Below are positions 23,630 to 35,300 of a stretch of 64,000 nucleotides of DNA, in pieces (within the stretch, counting starts at the first letter, position 1; every line of letters begins with the position of its first letter). The DNA is taken from assembly GCA_015680905.1 (NCBI GenBank), contig JADFTS010000077.1:1-64000 (forward strand). Reading direction: 5' to 3'. The notes beneath the pieces were generated by a model. It was not told where the DNA came from, ran no database searches, and worked only from the letters and a program-made list of their open reading frames with translations. Origin of the DNA: Coptis chinensis. Its lineage: Eukaryota > Streptophyta > Magnoliopsida > Ranunculales > Ranunculaceae. Made by a program: the position numbers and the translations under genes.

Positions 23630-25330
23630 ATGCAAACACCCACTTTTGATTTGCATCAATCATACCAAAGTAATGAGGATGAATACCAACCAAACGAGGA
23701 TGAAGAAAAAAAATTTAAAATCAAATTTTGACGAATGGGAGAACACAGAAAACTATTATACTTTGGATTACTACAATGAACAGATACAATCACCAAACAA
23801 AAATGTGAGTTTGTTTGCAATATTAAACAAAGTCCTATTTTTTTTGGATGCATACTGAGTATAAGAAACCTAAACCATTTTATTTTTTTGATAAAATTTT
23901 ACTTTGAAAAGCCTCATCCTATTAGTAGTGCATCTCCAAATGCATTGTCTTTGCTTCAACTGAATTATGGGTCAGAAAATGAAGAGCAAGAAAGCCCGAC
24001 AGAAAACTCTAATTTTGTTTGTTCGGATACGACCGCGCATTTACAACTACAACAATAAGAACTTGAAGACACTTCCATAAATTTAGTATATCGTTTTTCT
24101 GAATGGTGATGTAATACAATCTATAACAAAATGATTACAGGTATTTGAAAATCGAAAAGACCTTGTTGATTGGTGCAGAGAGGTAGGGAGAGAAATTGGT
24201 TTTGTGGTTATCATTGCAAAGTCGGATAACGTTGAAAATAGCCGAAGACCTAGAGTGCTTTTAACTTGTGAGAGAGGTGGTGTTTTTAAACCTCAAAAAC
24301 CAAAGAAGATAGATCGATACAAGCTATCCATGAAACTCCCTCGACAGACAGGAACGAAAAAGTGCAATTGTTCATTTAAGTTGAAGGGTTATCAGCGTAA
24401 TCAAGGGGGATGGGAAGTGTTAATAGTTTGCGGAACTCATAATCACCGTCTTGCTGAAAATCTTACAGGCCATTCTTTTGTGGGAAGGCTAACATGAGAT
24501 GAAGAAATGATTGTGATCGAGATGTCTGAGGCTGATGTTAAACCAAGAGAAATTTTGAATGCTTTGAAAAGGAAAGATGGCCTAGAGAATTTGCCAACCC
24601 TAAGTACCATCTACAATTTTCGAACGAAATATCGTCTTATAAAATTGCAAGGGAGATCACAGATGCAACAATTATTGAAGATGTTGGACAATCACAATTA
24701 CTATGCGTCTCATAGAGAGAACCTGATTACAGGAGAATGCAAGGATTTTTTTTTTGCTTATTCGAGATCAATTAAGTTGGCCAAGTGTTTTCCGGAAGTG
24801 TTGATTATTGATTGTACCTATAGGAATAATCTTCACAATCTGCCATTGCTAGAAATTGTTGGGTTTACGTCTACAATGAAGACTTTTGCTATTGCTTTTG
24901 CATATTTAGATTCAGAAAAGGAAGATAACTTTGTTTGGGCTTTGGAAATGTTATACAGTATTTTGGAAGGCAAGGTATCTAGTGTGAAAGTTATTATGGC
25001 TGACAGAGACTTGGGATTGATGAATGCTGTGGCACGTGTAGACGTAATGTGATTACTAACTGTAAAAAATCTTTTGAAGAAAACAATGAGTTTCAGAAGT
25101 TCTAGTAAATGGTTTGTGATTTATTCAGTTCACCTACTGAAGATGTCTATAATGAAAATTTGGTTGTGTTTAGAAATGAATTTGCACATATGACACGTGT
25201 GGTACAGTACGTCGAAGAGTTGTTGAACAAGTACAAGGAACAGTTTGTGGCGGCTTGGGTTGATTTAGTGATTTAGAATCCCAACATTCATCTTTGAAGA
25301 GAAATTTGAAAAAGTTTGCACGGCAATTTG
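23630..25330 (+). pseudogene. FAR1-domain MULE transposase, copy 1
   Basis: Exon 1 probably starts at the ATG at 23,630 (MQTPTFDL) and ends before GTGAGTTT at about 23,803. Two further exons follow, the last starting after TTACAG at about 24,140. The FAR1 DNA-binding region has C-x-C (KKCNCSF) and a THNHRL end, followed by the MULE transposase start (LIIDCTYRNNLHNLP, MADRD). Defects: TGA at 24,495-24,497, where copy 2 has CGA; a deletion of about 43 bp near 25,040 that removes the CRWH motif; and another of about 30 bp near 25,275. Conserved introns show a DNA-level copy. The family moves DNA elements, and domesticated members act in light signalling. Nothing suggests this copy works. Confidence 0.8.
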
Positions 25331-25395
25331 TACCAAAATTGGGATGTGATTGATAACCTCGTTGAATATCACCTGAGGTGGAAGGAATTAAGAAT

Positions 25396-25956
25396 TATGT
25401 CCCTGATTTGTATTTTGTGGCTTCCAATAATTATGTCCCTGATTGAACTAGTTATTTCTTCCTAAAGAGTTGATACTACATGCCTCTGCATTAGTATCGA
25501 GATAGTCTTAACACTCTGGTGGTGGTGTGGCCTTCATTAACATAGCTCACAAATGGTATAACAAAGCTTGGATGGCTGAGGTTTAGCTTGGAAATTGTTT
25601 GGTTTTGGAGGATTCATGGAGAACGGATCAAACTTCTTGTTCAGATTTTCAAGTCTTGTTGATAGGCTTGCCATAATTGATAGCATTGCTTGATTTGGGT
25701 TCTTGAATTTGGTTGCCAAATTTCTTCGGCACCCCCTCCACTCTAGCTATGTCCTCGTTGCTAGTACTCCATTGTTGAGTGTCTTCAGCTAAATTCTCGA
25801 GAAAGTTGTAGGCTTCCTCTCTATCCAATGATGTAAACTTACCTTGATGCATTTCAGATCATCTGCTTGTTCATAGTAGAAAGTCCTCGAAAGAAAAAAT
25901 GAGCTAGTGTGCTCTTATCATAACCATGATGTGGACATGAGACTAGCAGATTATTG
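25396..25956 (-). pseudogene. Ty3/gypsy Gag fragment inserted in MULE copy 1
   Basis: Reading downward from 25,956: NNLLVSCPHHGYDKS, LAHFFFRGLSTMNKQMI, then DREEAYNFLENLAEDTQQW and, near the end, KLCYTICELC, the beginning of a zinc knuckle. This is the central Gag of a gypsy element without its ends, LTRs or pol. The host sequence on both sides repeats the same 25-30 bp (cacctgaggtggaaggaatt), and a 12-14-bp phrase (ttatgtccctgatt) occurs twice at the left junction. That pattern fits templated repair of a break rather than transposition. Confidence 0.75.
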
Positions 25957-26617
25957 AATTTCACCTGAGGTGGAAGGAATTAAGAAGAAGTTCAATTGCT
26001 TACCAGAACACCAAAAACTAATGTTGATGAAGAAATGTTTAGAGCTTGCTGATCCAAAGACTACACACATGCAAGAGCTGAGCCTCAAGAAAAACTCAAT
26101 GTCAAAGGTAGACCATCAATTTCAAAGACACATGTGAAAGTATCAACTCAAGATCAGAATGATACAAGAAGAGAACCATTTGCTTTTGAGTATGCACAGA
26201 TGCAAGAGGAGAAAAAAACAAGTGAACAAGTTCCGAAGAAGAGAGGCAGACCACGTAAGAACCAAAGAGAAATGTAAGCAATTGAAAAAGTACCTAAAAA
26301 AATAGGCAGACCACCTAAGAATCCAGCTCAAACATCTTTGCTAGAAGATTTGAATCCATTGCTTAGCAACTTTATTGTTTCATGTGAGGATGTCCTTGGG
26401 GATAGACACTGTGGATACAGGTCCATAGCAAGATTATTAAACTATGGTGATGAGACTGGATGGTTTACCGTGAGGAAGAGGTTGTTGATTGAGTTGATGG
26501 AATATGCAGAAGAGTACATTAAATGGTCTGGATTCACCATTTTCAAACACTTAATTCGAAATTTACAATGTACAAAGTCGATGACGATAAATCCGACTGA
26601 GTGATTTGAACTTCTTG
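25957..26617 (+). pseudogene. OTU domain remnant of MULE copy 1
   Basis: It resumes the transposase gene: a Lys/Glu-rich linker with AT-hook-like repeats (KKRGRPRKNQ) and then the first half of an OTU cysteine-protease domain (SCEDVLGDRHCGYRSIARLL, 26,370-26,430). The catalytic turn reads D-R-H-C instead of D-G-H-C in copy 2. The domain is cut near 26,617, so the catalytic His end is missing. Confidence 0.75.
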
Positions 26618-26883
26618 ATGTTAATTTTTATACTGTAGATAAACTGGTAAAGTACTCGAAACGGTGCGTCTGTTTCGGTTTATTATTCGGCAAAAAGAGA
26701 GTGATTGAAAACCGGGAATACGGAAACTAATTGGAAAATCGGAAATACCCTTGCACTTAATGTCTTCCGAAAATTTTGTGGGTGAAACTTTTGGGTACCC
26801 TTTAGATTAAAAAGTTCGGTCTAAAAAATAGAATACGGGAACTAATAAACGGTGGCTAGTTTTCCCATTATATATAAGATATA

Positions 26884-26920
<37 letters not shown>

Positions 26921-27059
26921 TACCAAAACAAAATTAAATTAAATGGTGTTCACTGTTCACAAATATCGTTGCAAATACGGGATTGTACCAACTTTCGAAT
27001 GTCGATATAATAATAATACTGATATACATATTTACAAAACCCTGATACCATTTCCGAAC
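26618..27059. other. Upstream region of the PPR gene
   Basis: It is AT-rich with an (AT)n microsatellite at about 26,887-26,918, and no transposon ends are recognised. It probably contains the promoter and 5' UTR of the PPR gene. The upstream ATG at 26,943 is in frame with the gene, but the 39 residues it would add do not resemble a targeting peptide. Confidence 0.5.
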
Positions 27060-29006
27060 ATGAAAAGAGCCAAGGGAATTTTAGCTTCACTCCGACTTGC
27101 TGACTCATCACTCCTTCTCACTCGTACTCTTCATTCCAAGGTGACTCCTTGCATTTCACCATTGCTTATTCCTTCTTCTACTACTACTACTACTACTTGT
27201 TTATTGCAAAATGAAGGTTGTAATAAGTATGATTTCATGGATATTACCCATCATCATAAGTTTTACTTTTCATCTATTGTTGAACTCGTTACGACTAAAG
27301 AATGGTCTCAAGAGTTAAAACTAGAGTTAGAGAAGTCGCATTCTACGACAAAACTGACCCATGAGACTGTTTGTTATGTTTTGAAGAAATTAGATAAATA
27401 CCCACTCAAGGCTTTGGATTTTTTTAACTGGGTATCTGTTCAAATTGGGTTTAAGCCTAGTTTAACGGTTTATAGTCTAATGCTTAGAATTTTGGGTTGC
27501 GAGGAGACTATGAAAGAGTTTTGGGATTTTGTCAATAAAATGTCTGAAGATGGATGCTACATTGACAAAGACACGTATTGGGTATTGATGTCTAACTTTA
27601 AGAAGGCTCAGTTGACTGATGATTCTAATACTCTGAAAGAATCATTTACTAAGATGACTAGAGACAGTGCTTTGGATGCCAATGTGAAAGGTGTAGTTAA
27701 GGTGGATTTAATGTCGGAGTGGAATGAGGATATGGAGAAAAAATTGGGGGAGATGGAATTTAAATTATCAGAGAATGCCTTATTAAGGATCTTTTTGGCA
27801 CTGCACAAACGTCCTTTGAGGGCCTTACGCTTTTTCCGTTGGGTGGAGGAGCATATGGGTTATGCACACAATGCTGTTACTTATAATTGCATTTTAAGGG
27901 TTCTTGATAAGAAAGAAACTATTGAAGAGTTTTGGAGTTTAGTCAAGGAACTGAAGAGCGCGGGTCATGATATAGATAGTGATACATATATAAAGCTCTC
28001 GAGATCTTTCCGAAGGAGCAAGATGTTGAAAGATGCAGTGGAGCTTTATGAGATAATGATGGATGGCCCTTATAATCCCCCATTTTCAAATTGTTGTACA
28101 CTTTTAGTTGAAATCGCATTGACCAACACCCCAGATTTGGATTTTGCCTTCAGAGTTTTCAATAAGTATGAAGCATCAGGGCAGACCCTCGTTAGGATTT
28201 TATATGACATGATCCATAGGTCATTGACCACTGTTGGGAGATTTGATGAAGCTGAAAAGTTTTTGGACACCATGAGAAATGTGGGTCATGAACCCAACAA
28301 CATCACTTACAGCCACATAGTGTTTGGGCTCGCTAAAGCAGGGAGGGTGGAGGAGGCCTGTAAAATTTTGGGAGAAATGGAAGCACAAGGATATGTTCTT
28401 GAGTTCAAGACCTGGGAAATTATAATTCAGAGGCATTGCTTGGCTGGTGAAATTGACCAAGCTTTAAATATTTTCAACAAAATCTTGGAGAAAAACATTC
28501 CTGCTGATACTGACCTTTTGGAAGTCTTGGTAAATGGTTTGTGTAGTAGGGAAAGGGTGGATAATGCGTACACTTTGGTCATTGAGATGGTGGAGAAGGT
28601 CAATATAAAACCTTTTCTAGATACGTACAAGAATTTGATTCAGAAATTACTTGGAGAACGTAAACTTAAAGAAGCATTGAATCTTCTTCACCTAATGAAG
28701 AAACAGAACCGTCCCTCCTTGGAAGAGCCATTTAACGATTATATATCTAAGTTTGGGACGGTGGATGATGCTATTGATTACTTGATGGCATTGAGAGTAA
28801 AGAAATTCCCACCTGTTGTAATATATTCTCATGCTATAGAGTCCTTTTGTAAGGAAGGTAGACAGTCTGAGGCCCAAGATTTGCTTGAGAAGTGTCCTCC
28901 TCATATCCGTGGAGATTCTGGCATCTTAAAATTTGTTACTTCACCAAAACGTAAGACCTGTGCTAAGAAATCATCTTGTAAGAAGTTGATTACTATCTTT
29001 TCCTGA
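27060..29006 (+). CDS. P-class pentatricopeptide repeat protein, probably mitochondrial
   Basis: Single exon of 648 codons from the ATG at 27,060, with an optional in-frame ATG at 26,943. The inner start gives an Arg/Ser/Leu-rich N-terminus (MKRAKGILASLRLADSS) that fits a mitochondrial presequence. The body is built of PPR helical pairs. Residues about 102-182 and 238-319 are an internal duplication (KALDFFNWV...RILGCEETMKEFW and RALRFFRWV...RVLDKKETIEEFW). A run of PPR motifs follows at about 416-600 (ITYSHIVFGLAKAGRVEEAC and onward). There is no DYW or E domain, hence P-class, a group that binds organelle RNA for stability, splicing or translation. The layout resembles Arabidopsis At3g02490-type proteins, from memory and not verified. 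It is the only intact long gene in the window and is flanked by transposons on both sides. Confidence 0.9.
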   Translation: MKRAKGILASLRLADSSLLLTRTLHSKVTPCISPLLIPSSTTTTTTCLLQNEGCNKYDFMDITHHHKFYFSSIVELVTTKEWSQELKLELEKSHSTTKLTHETVCYVLKKLDKYPLKALDFFNWVSVQIGFKPSLTVYSLMLRILGCEETMKEFWDFVNKMSEDGCYIDKDTYWVLMSNFKKAQLTDDSNTLKESFTKMTRDSALDANVKGVVKVDLMSEWNEDMEKKLGEMEFKLSENALLRIFLALHKRPLRALRFFRWVEEHMGYAHNAVTYNCILRVLDKKETIEEFWSLVKELKSAGHDIDSDTYIKLSRSFRRSKMLKDAVELYEIMMDGPYNPPFSNCCTLLVEIALTNTPDLDFAFRVFNKYEASGQTLVRILYDMIHRSLTTVGRFDEAEKFLDTMRNVGHEPNNITYSHIVFGLAKAGRVEEACKILGEMEAQGYVLEFKTWEIIIQRHCLAGEIDQALNIFNKILEKNIPADTDLLEVLVNGLCSRERVDNAYTLVIEMVEKVNIKPFLDTYKNLIQKLLGERKLKEALNLLHLMKKQNRPSLEEPFNDYISKFGTVDDAIDYLMALRVKKFPPVVIYSHAIESFCKEGRQSEAQDLLEKCPPHIRGDSGILKFVTSPKRKTCAKKSSCKKLITIFS

Positions 29007-29907
29007 TTAAGGTAAGAAGTTGTTCCTGTTGTGGATGTACTTCTACTTCACTTATGTCATTTCTGATTGCTTCGAAAATAAAGGTGATTAAGCGGATTTG
29101 TTTAAGTTTATCTAAATTGTTTCTTGTTGCTTTGTTGATTTCACATGGTCTTCTACGTTTTCTTTTAACTATGACTTGGACACTCAAGTTTCCATCTGAG
29201 TATTTTTCTTGGTAGTTGGCACTCATAAGTTTCTTGGTGAATGGAAGCACGTGATCTAAGTCTGCCCACTATGTTGTCTGTTGCCATTAGTTTAGATTCT
29301 CTATTGCTCTGCTAGGGGGCGTTTGACAAAAAAAAAAGAATGCCAAAAGGAGAAAATAATTTGGTATAGATGTGTACGTGTTGTTCACACCTTAAATTTC
29401 ATTCAACTTTTAGCATCCTTGTAAAATAGTTTGTTATTGTTCTATAATTGTTGATTAGAATAGATGAAGCTTCTTAGATATGGACACAGTTCAAAAGTAT
29501 CTACTTTTTATCGAGGGGAGTGACAAAATTTGTTGTGTTTATTGTTTGGATCTCTTTTAATAAAGAATGAATGTGCATAGTAAATCTCCAACCACCCTAT
29601 AAAGAAAAACTCTTATGTGAAATACTCATGTTGATTTGGTTTGTTGCAAGTGTTTTATGTAATTATTCCCTCATATTGCTGTTCTAATTGATTCCAGCGC
29701 TTATCAGTAAAGGTTGTGAAATGGACGGTGCAAAACAATGTATATACCTTTTTTAGTGCCACTCTTCCTTTGGGTTCTTTTCATTGTCTTTTGATCGGTA
29801 TGGTGGTATGGCCTCACAAGCAGATGACAACGTGTTCATGTCATTTGGACAGATATATTGGACATAGCCGTTCTTGGCACTCTAAAAGCCTTTGTATTCA
29901 GGACGTT
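29007..29907. other. 3' flank of the PPR gene
   Basis: AT-rich. It probably holds the 3' UTR and terminator, but no clear poly(A) signal can be chosen. The 76-codon frame at 29,716-29,946 has no domain and ends inside the tandem array that follows. I see no gene here. Confidence 0.5.
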
Positions 29908-30090
29908 GACACTATAGAAGTTCAATACGACACTATAACTCTATAAGGGTATTCCAACAACACTGTATGACACTATAGAAGTTCAATATGACATTATAAC
30001 TCTATAAGGATATTCCAACAATATTGTACGACACTGTAGAAGTTCAATACGACACTATAACTCTATAGTATAATCCAAGATTATACTACT
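29908..30090. repeat. 61-bp tandem repeat, three units, array 1
   Basis: Units start at 29,908, 29,969 and 30,030, each beginning GACACTATAGAAGTTCAATA. The last unit diverges after CTCTATA. Units differ by a few substitutions and there are no spacers. Confidence 0.9.
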
Positions 30091-30473
30091 AAGATTATAC
30101 TATGATTTTTTAATACGCCATTATATAACACTATTACGACATTTTAGTGGTGTTTTTGTATTACTATTTTAAACCTTTAAGGTACTGTGTAGTGTGTATA
30201 TATAGCTAGCCTCAATTGAAGTCCATACTCGCCAATATATTTTTATACAGACCCATCCGTCTCATATGAAAAATCATCAAAGACAAACAAGTACGTCTAT
30301 TTCCAAGCATCAACTTAGATTTGAGACCCCTTAATAAAATAGGATGCATAACAATCAATACACTATAAGTTAGCTCAAACTAGTCTTCATACTTATTAAT
30401 GGTTTGTATATCGTATATAAAATGTCATATTCTAGGTTTTGGATGTGTATGAGAATGTTGCATCTACAAGCAA

Positions 30474-30656
30474 GACACTATAAAAGTTCAATACGACACT
30501 ATAACTCTATAAGGGTATTCCAACAACACTATACGACACTATAGAAGTTCAATACGACACTATAACTCTATAAGGGTATTCCAATAACACTATACGACAC
30601 TATAGAAGTTCAATACGACACTATAACTCTATAATATAATCCAAGATTATACTACT
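30474..30656. repeat. 61-bp tandem repeat, three units, array 2
   Basis: Units start at 30,474, 30,535 and 30,596 with the same sequence as array 1. Array 2 is more homogeneous than array 1, and its last unit again diverges after CTCTATA at the same position, so whole blocks were duplicated. Confidence 0.9.
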
Positions 30657-31615
30657 AAGATTATACTATGATTTTCTAATACGGCATTATATAACACTAT
30701 TACGACATTTTAGTGGTGTTTTTGTATTACAATTTTAAACTTTTAAGGTACTGTGTAGTGTGTATATATAGCTAGCCTTGATTAAAGTCTATACTCGCCA
30801 ATATGTTTTTGTACAGACCCATCCGTCTCATATGAAAAATCATGAAAGTCAAACAAGTCCATTTCCGAGCATCAACTTAGATTTGAGACCCCTTAATGAA
30901 ATAGAGTGGATAACAAACGGTACACCATAAGTTAGCTCAAACTAGTCCTCTTGTACACCTCGCTCTTGAAACTAAATTATTATAGGCATTAAGAATGTCT
31001 GCAAAATCTACGAAATGAAAACATATAAGATCATCGTATGCTTGACTTTAGTTGCTAAAGGGGATTTTATTAGTAGATAACCAAATAAATATCTGAACCG
31101 CTACCCTTGCACACTTAATTCAATTTAAACGTAATTATTCATTTACTATCCAAGATTATACTATGAGTTTTTAATACGACATTATACAACACTATTACGA
31201 CATTTTACAGGCATGGTGTTATTGTATTGCTCTTTTTAAAGCTTCAAGGCACTACATGTGAAAAATCGAGAAAGACAATCAAATCCAGTTCCAAACATCA
31301 ACGTAACTTAGAACCCCTTAATCAAATAGGACACATAGCAACTGATACACCATAGGTTGGCCCAAACTAGTCTTCTCGCATGCCTCCCCCTTGAAATTAA
31401 ATCATTATAGGCATTAAGAATGTCTACAAAACCTACGAAATGACGGGCGGAATCGTTGTATGCTCGATTTTAGTTGCTAAAGGGGATTTTATTAGTAAAT
31501 AACCAGACAAGATTATATTAGAATTTTCTAATACGACATTATATAACACTATTACAACAATTTATTGGTGTTGTTGTATTGATGTTTTTAAAGCTTCAAG
31601 GCACTGTGTAGTGTG

Positions 31616-32082
31616 TCAGAAATGTCTTAACAACTAAAAAGCAATGAAGACCAATGTAAAATCACTATGCTTTTCATTAGAATTTGAAACCTTTAATACA
31701 TTCTGTAATCATTATTCATTAACGTTGGAGGAATTGTTTTCTTACAAATATGAGGAGAGAGAAAATAAAAATGTAGTTAAGTAATTGATATGTTGGTAGG
31801 CCCAAGTTTTTCTTATACTTAGTAACAAAAAGATAATAGATGTGAGGAGAGAGAGACAGAAACACGTGAGAGGGATTTATTAAACTTTTAGGAATCTTAT
31901 TTTGTGGGACCCAATATATATTGATTTTATATTAGAGATAATTGATGACGTGAGAGAGAAACACGTGATTAACTTTGACTTTCAACATGTCCGCTAATGG
32001 ATTGTCCGTTTAAGAGAATTCATGTCCTGATTAGATATAATCAATGGATTGCTTTTACAAATTTTGTTCCTCCTACAAATAA
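31616..32082. other. AT-rich spacer before MULE copy 2
   Basis: No gene. It contains two similar phrases (gaggagagag...cacgtgagag at about 31,850 and cgtgagagagaaacacgtg at about 31,949) and ends at the shared left border of the MULE copy. Nothing else is recognised. Confidence 0.5.
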
Positions 32083-32335
32083 GGGTGATCTTGGACATAC
32101 CCAACAAAACACTCCCCTACCCCAACTTTAAAATAAATAAAGAAAATGATTTTAGACACATTTAGCTTCCTAAATTACCCTTCTTTTTTATTAGGCGTAC
32201 CCAAGATATTTATTGACTAAAAACAAGTCATTTACTCTACGTGATTCAGTTGTAGAAGAAAAAAACCGCGGTTTTTTTTTTTTTTTTTTTTCTTATTCTC
32301 CAATAACCTCTTATTCTTTTATCTCATCAATAAAC

Positions 32336-35300
32336 ATGCAAACACCCACTTTTGATTTGAATCAATCATACCAAAGTAAATGAGGATGAATACCAACCGA
32401 ATGAGGATGAAGAAAAAAATTCAAAATCAAATTTTGACGAATGAGAAAATGCAGAAGACTATTATACTTTGGATTACTACAATGAACAAATACAAACACC
32501 AAACAAAAATGTGAGTTTTTTTGCAATATTAAACAAAGTGCTATTTTTTTTTTGCGTGCATACTGAGAATAAGAAACCTAAACCATTTTTTTTTTGATAA
32601 AATTTTACTTTGAATAGTCTCATCCTATTATTAGTGCATCTCCAAATGCATTGTTTTTGCTTCAACTGAATTATGACTCAGAAAATGAAGAGCAAGAAAG
32701 CCCGACAGAAAACTCTAATTTTGTTTTTCCGGATATGACCAACGCATTTACAACTGCAACAGTAAGAACTTGAAGACACTTTTATACATTTAGTATATCA
32801 TTTTTCCGAATGGTGATGTAATACAATCTATAACAAAATGATTACAAGTATTTGAAAATCGAAAAGATCTTGTTGATTGGTGCAAAGAGGTAGGGAGAAA
32901 ATTGGTTTTATGCTTATCATTGCAAAGTCGGATAGCGTTGAAAGTGGCCGAAGACCTAGGGTGTTTTTAACTTGTAAGAGAGGTGGTGTTTTTAAACCTC
33001 AAAAACCAAAGAAGATAGATCGGTACAAGCTATCCATGAAACTCCCTCGACAGACAGGAACAAAAAAGTGCAAATGTTCATTTATATTGAAGGGTTATCA
33101 ACGTAATAAAGGGGGATGGGAAGTGGTAATAGTTTGTGGAACTCATAATCACCGTCTTGCTGAAAATCTTACATGCCATTTTTTTGTGGGAAGGCTAACA
33201 CGAGATGAAGAAATGATTGTGATCGAGATGTCTGAGGCTGGCGTTAAACCAAGAGAAATTTTGAATGCTTTGAAAAGGAAAGACGGCCTAGAGAATTTGT
33301 CAACCCTAAGTACCATCTACAATTTTCGAGTGAAACATCGTCTTACAAAATTGCAAGGGAGATCACATATACAACAATTATTGAAGATGTTGGATGATCG
33401 CGATTACTATAAGTCTCATAGAGAGAACCTGATTACAGGAGAATGCAAGGATATTTTTTTTTGCTTATTCGAGATCAATTAAGTTGGCCAAGTGTTTTCT
33501 AGAAGTGTTGATTATTGATTATACCTACATGACTAATCTTCACAATCTGCCATTGCTAGAAATTGTTGGGTTTACGTCTACAATGAAGACATTTGTTATT
33601 GCTTTTGCATATTTAGATTCAGAGAAGGAAGATAACTTTGTTTGGGCTTTGGAAATGTTATACATTGTTTTGGAAGGCAAAACATCTAGTGCGAAAGTTA
33701 TTATGACTGACAGAGACTTGGCATTGATGAATGTTGTGGCGCGTGTATTTCCCATGGCTAAACACCTCTTTTGTCGTTGGCACATTCAGACTAATGTGAT
33801 TACTAACTGTAAAAAATCTTTTGAAGAAAACAATGAGTTTCAGAAGTTCTACGAAATGGTTTGTGATTTATTCAGTTCACCTACTGAAGATGTCTATAAT
33901 GAAAATTTGGTTGTGTTTGGAAATGAATATGCACATATGACACATGTGGTACAATACGTTGAAGAGTTGTTGAACAAGTACAAGGAACAGTTTGTGGCGG
34001 CTTGGGTTGATTTAGTGATGCACTTCGGCACTCACACCAGCAAGAGTAGAATCCCAACATTCATCTTTGAAGAGAAATTTGAGGAGTTCGCGCGGTAATT
34101 TGTACCAAAATTGGGATGTGATTGATAACCTCCTTGAAAATCAGCTCAATGGTATACAAGCTTCATTTAATATTAGTCGTAACATTATGCGTCATTATAG
34201 TCGAGACAAGGCATACAGTGAGATTAGAGGATTAATATCTAGGGAGGCGATTGATATGTTGTCGAAAGAACTTGTATGTTCAAACAAAGTGGGCATTTAT
34301 GAAAACGAATGTGGGTGTGTTTTGAGGCGTACTTGTGGTCTTTTATGTGCTTATGAGTTGGTACATATGGTAAAACTTGGTGATGGTTACATACCCTTGA
34401 GGTCCATAGATCGTCGTTGGCCGCAACTTGATTTTGAGCCAATGGAACTTCCAAGAGGGTCGCTGGACATTTCACCTGAGGTGGAAGGAATTAAGAAGAA
34501 GTTCAACTGCTTACCAGAACACCAAAAACTAATGTTGATGAAGAAATGTTTAGAGCTTGCTGATCCAAAGACTACACACATGCAAGAGCCTCAAGAAAAA
34601 CTCAATGTCAAAGGTAGACCATCAATTTCAAAGGAACATGTGAAAGTATCAACTCAAGATCAGAATGACACAAGAACAGAACCATCTGCTTTTGAGTATG
34701 CACGGACGCAAGAGGAGAAAAAAACAAATGAACAAGTTTTGAAGAAGAGAGGCAGACCACATAAGAACCAAGGAGAAACGCAAGCAATTGAAAAAGTACA
34801 TAAAAAAAGAGGCAACCCACCTAAGAAGCCAGATCAAACATCTTTGCTAGAAGATTTGAATCCATTGCTTAGCAACTTTATTGTTTCATGTGAGGATGTC
34901 CTTGGGGATGGACACTGTGGATACAGGTCCATAGCAAGATTATTGAACTATGGTGATGAGACTGGATGGTTTACCGTGAGGAAGAGGTTGTTGGTCAAGT
35001 TGATTGAATATGCAGAAGAGTACATTGAATGGTCTGGATTCACCATTTTCGAACACTTAATTCAAAATTTACAATGTACAAAGTCGATGACGATGAACCC
35101 GATTGAGTGGTTTGAACTTCCTGATATGGGTTGGTTAACTACTTGTGCTTATAATTGTGTGTTTGTCACCCTAGCGCCAAAGCAAGCGTTAACTTACCTT
35201 CCTTTGAGAACTCCACCAGACTTGGAGTATACTCTCATTATCTCAATTGCTCATATAAATAACGGCATACATTATGTGCCGCTTAGACTTAGTGATGATG

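Larger units (their letters stand above)
23403..26617 (+). mobile_element. FAR1/MULE-OTU element, copy 1 (decayed, truncated)
   Basis: It aligns with 32,083-35,124 from the shared left border GGGTGATCTTGGACATACCC to a break inside the OTU domain at about 26,617. No matching inverted terminus is found on the right, so it is either a non-TIR MULE or a truncated one. It carries internal deletions, a premature stop and a foreign gag fragment. Confidence 0.7.
29908..31615. repeat. Tandem array of about 0.36-0.57-kb blocks built on 61-bp units
   Basis: Four successive blocks share the same core (atccaagattata...acgacattttag) at about 30,075, 30,640, 31,150 and 31,507. The first two begin with three 61-bp units each. 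The later two lack them and carry a different 3' tail (ggcattaagaatgtctacaaaa). No open reading frame and no transposon terminus is seen. It may be a minisatellite or the inside of a non-autonomous element. Confidence 0.8.

Noticed and set aside
29908-30656. Possible CRISPR-like array
   Set aside because: The 61-bp units are directly adjacent with no unique spacers, and the DNA is plant nuclear.
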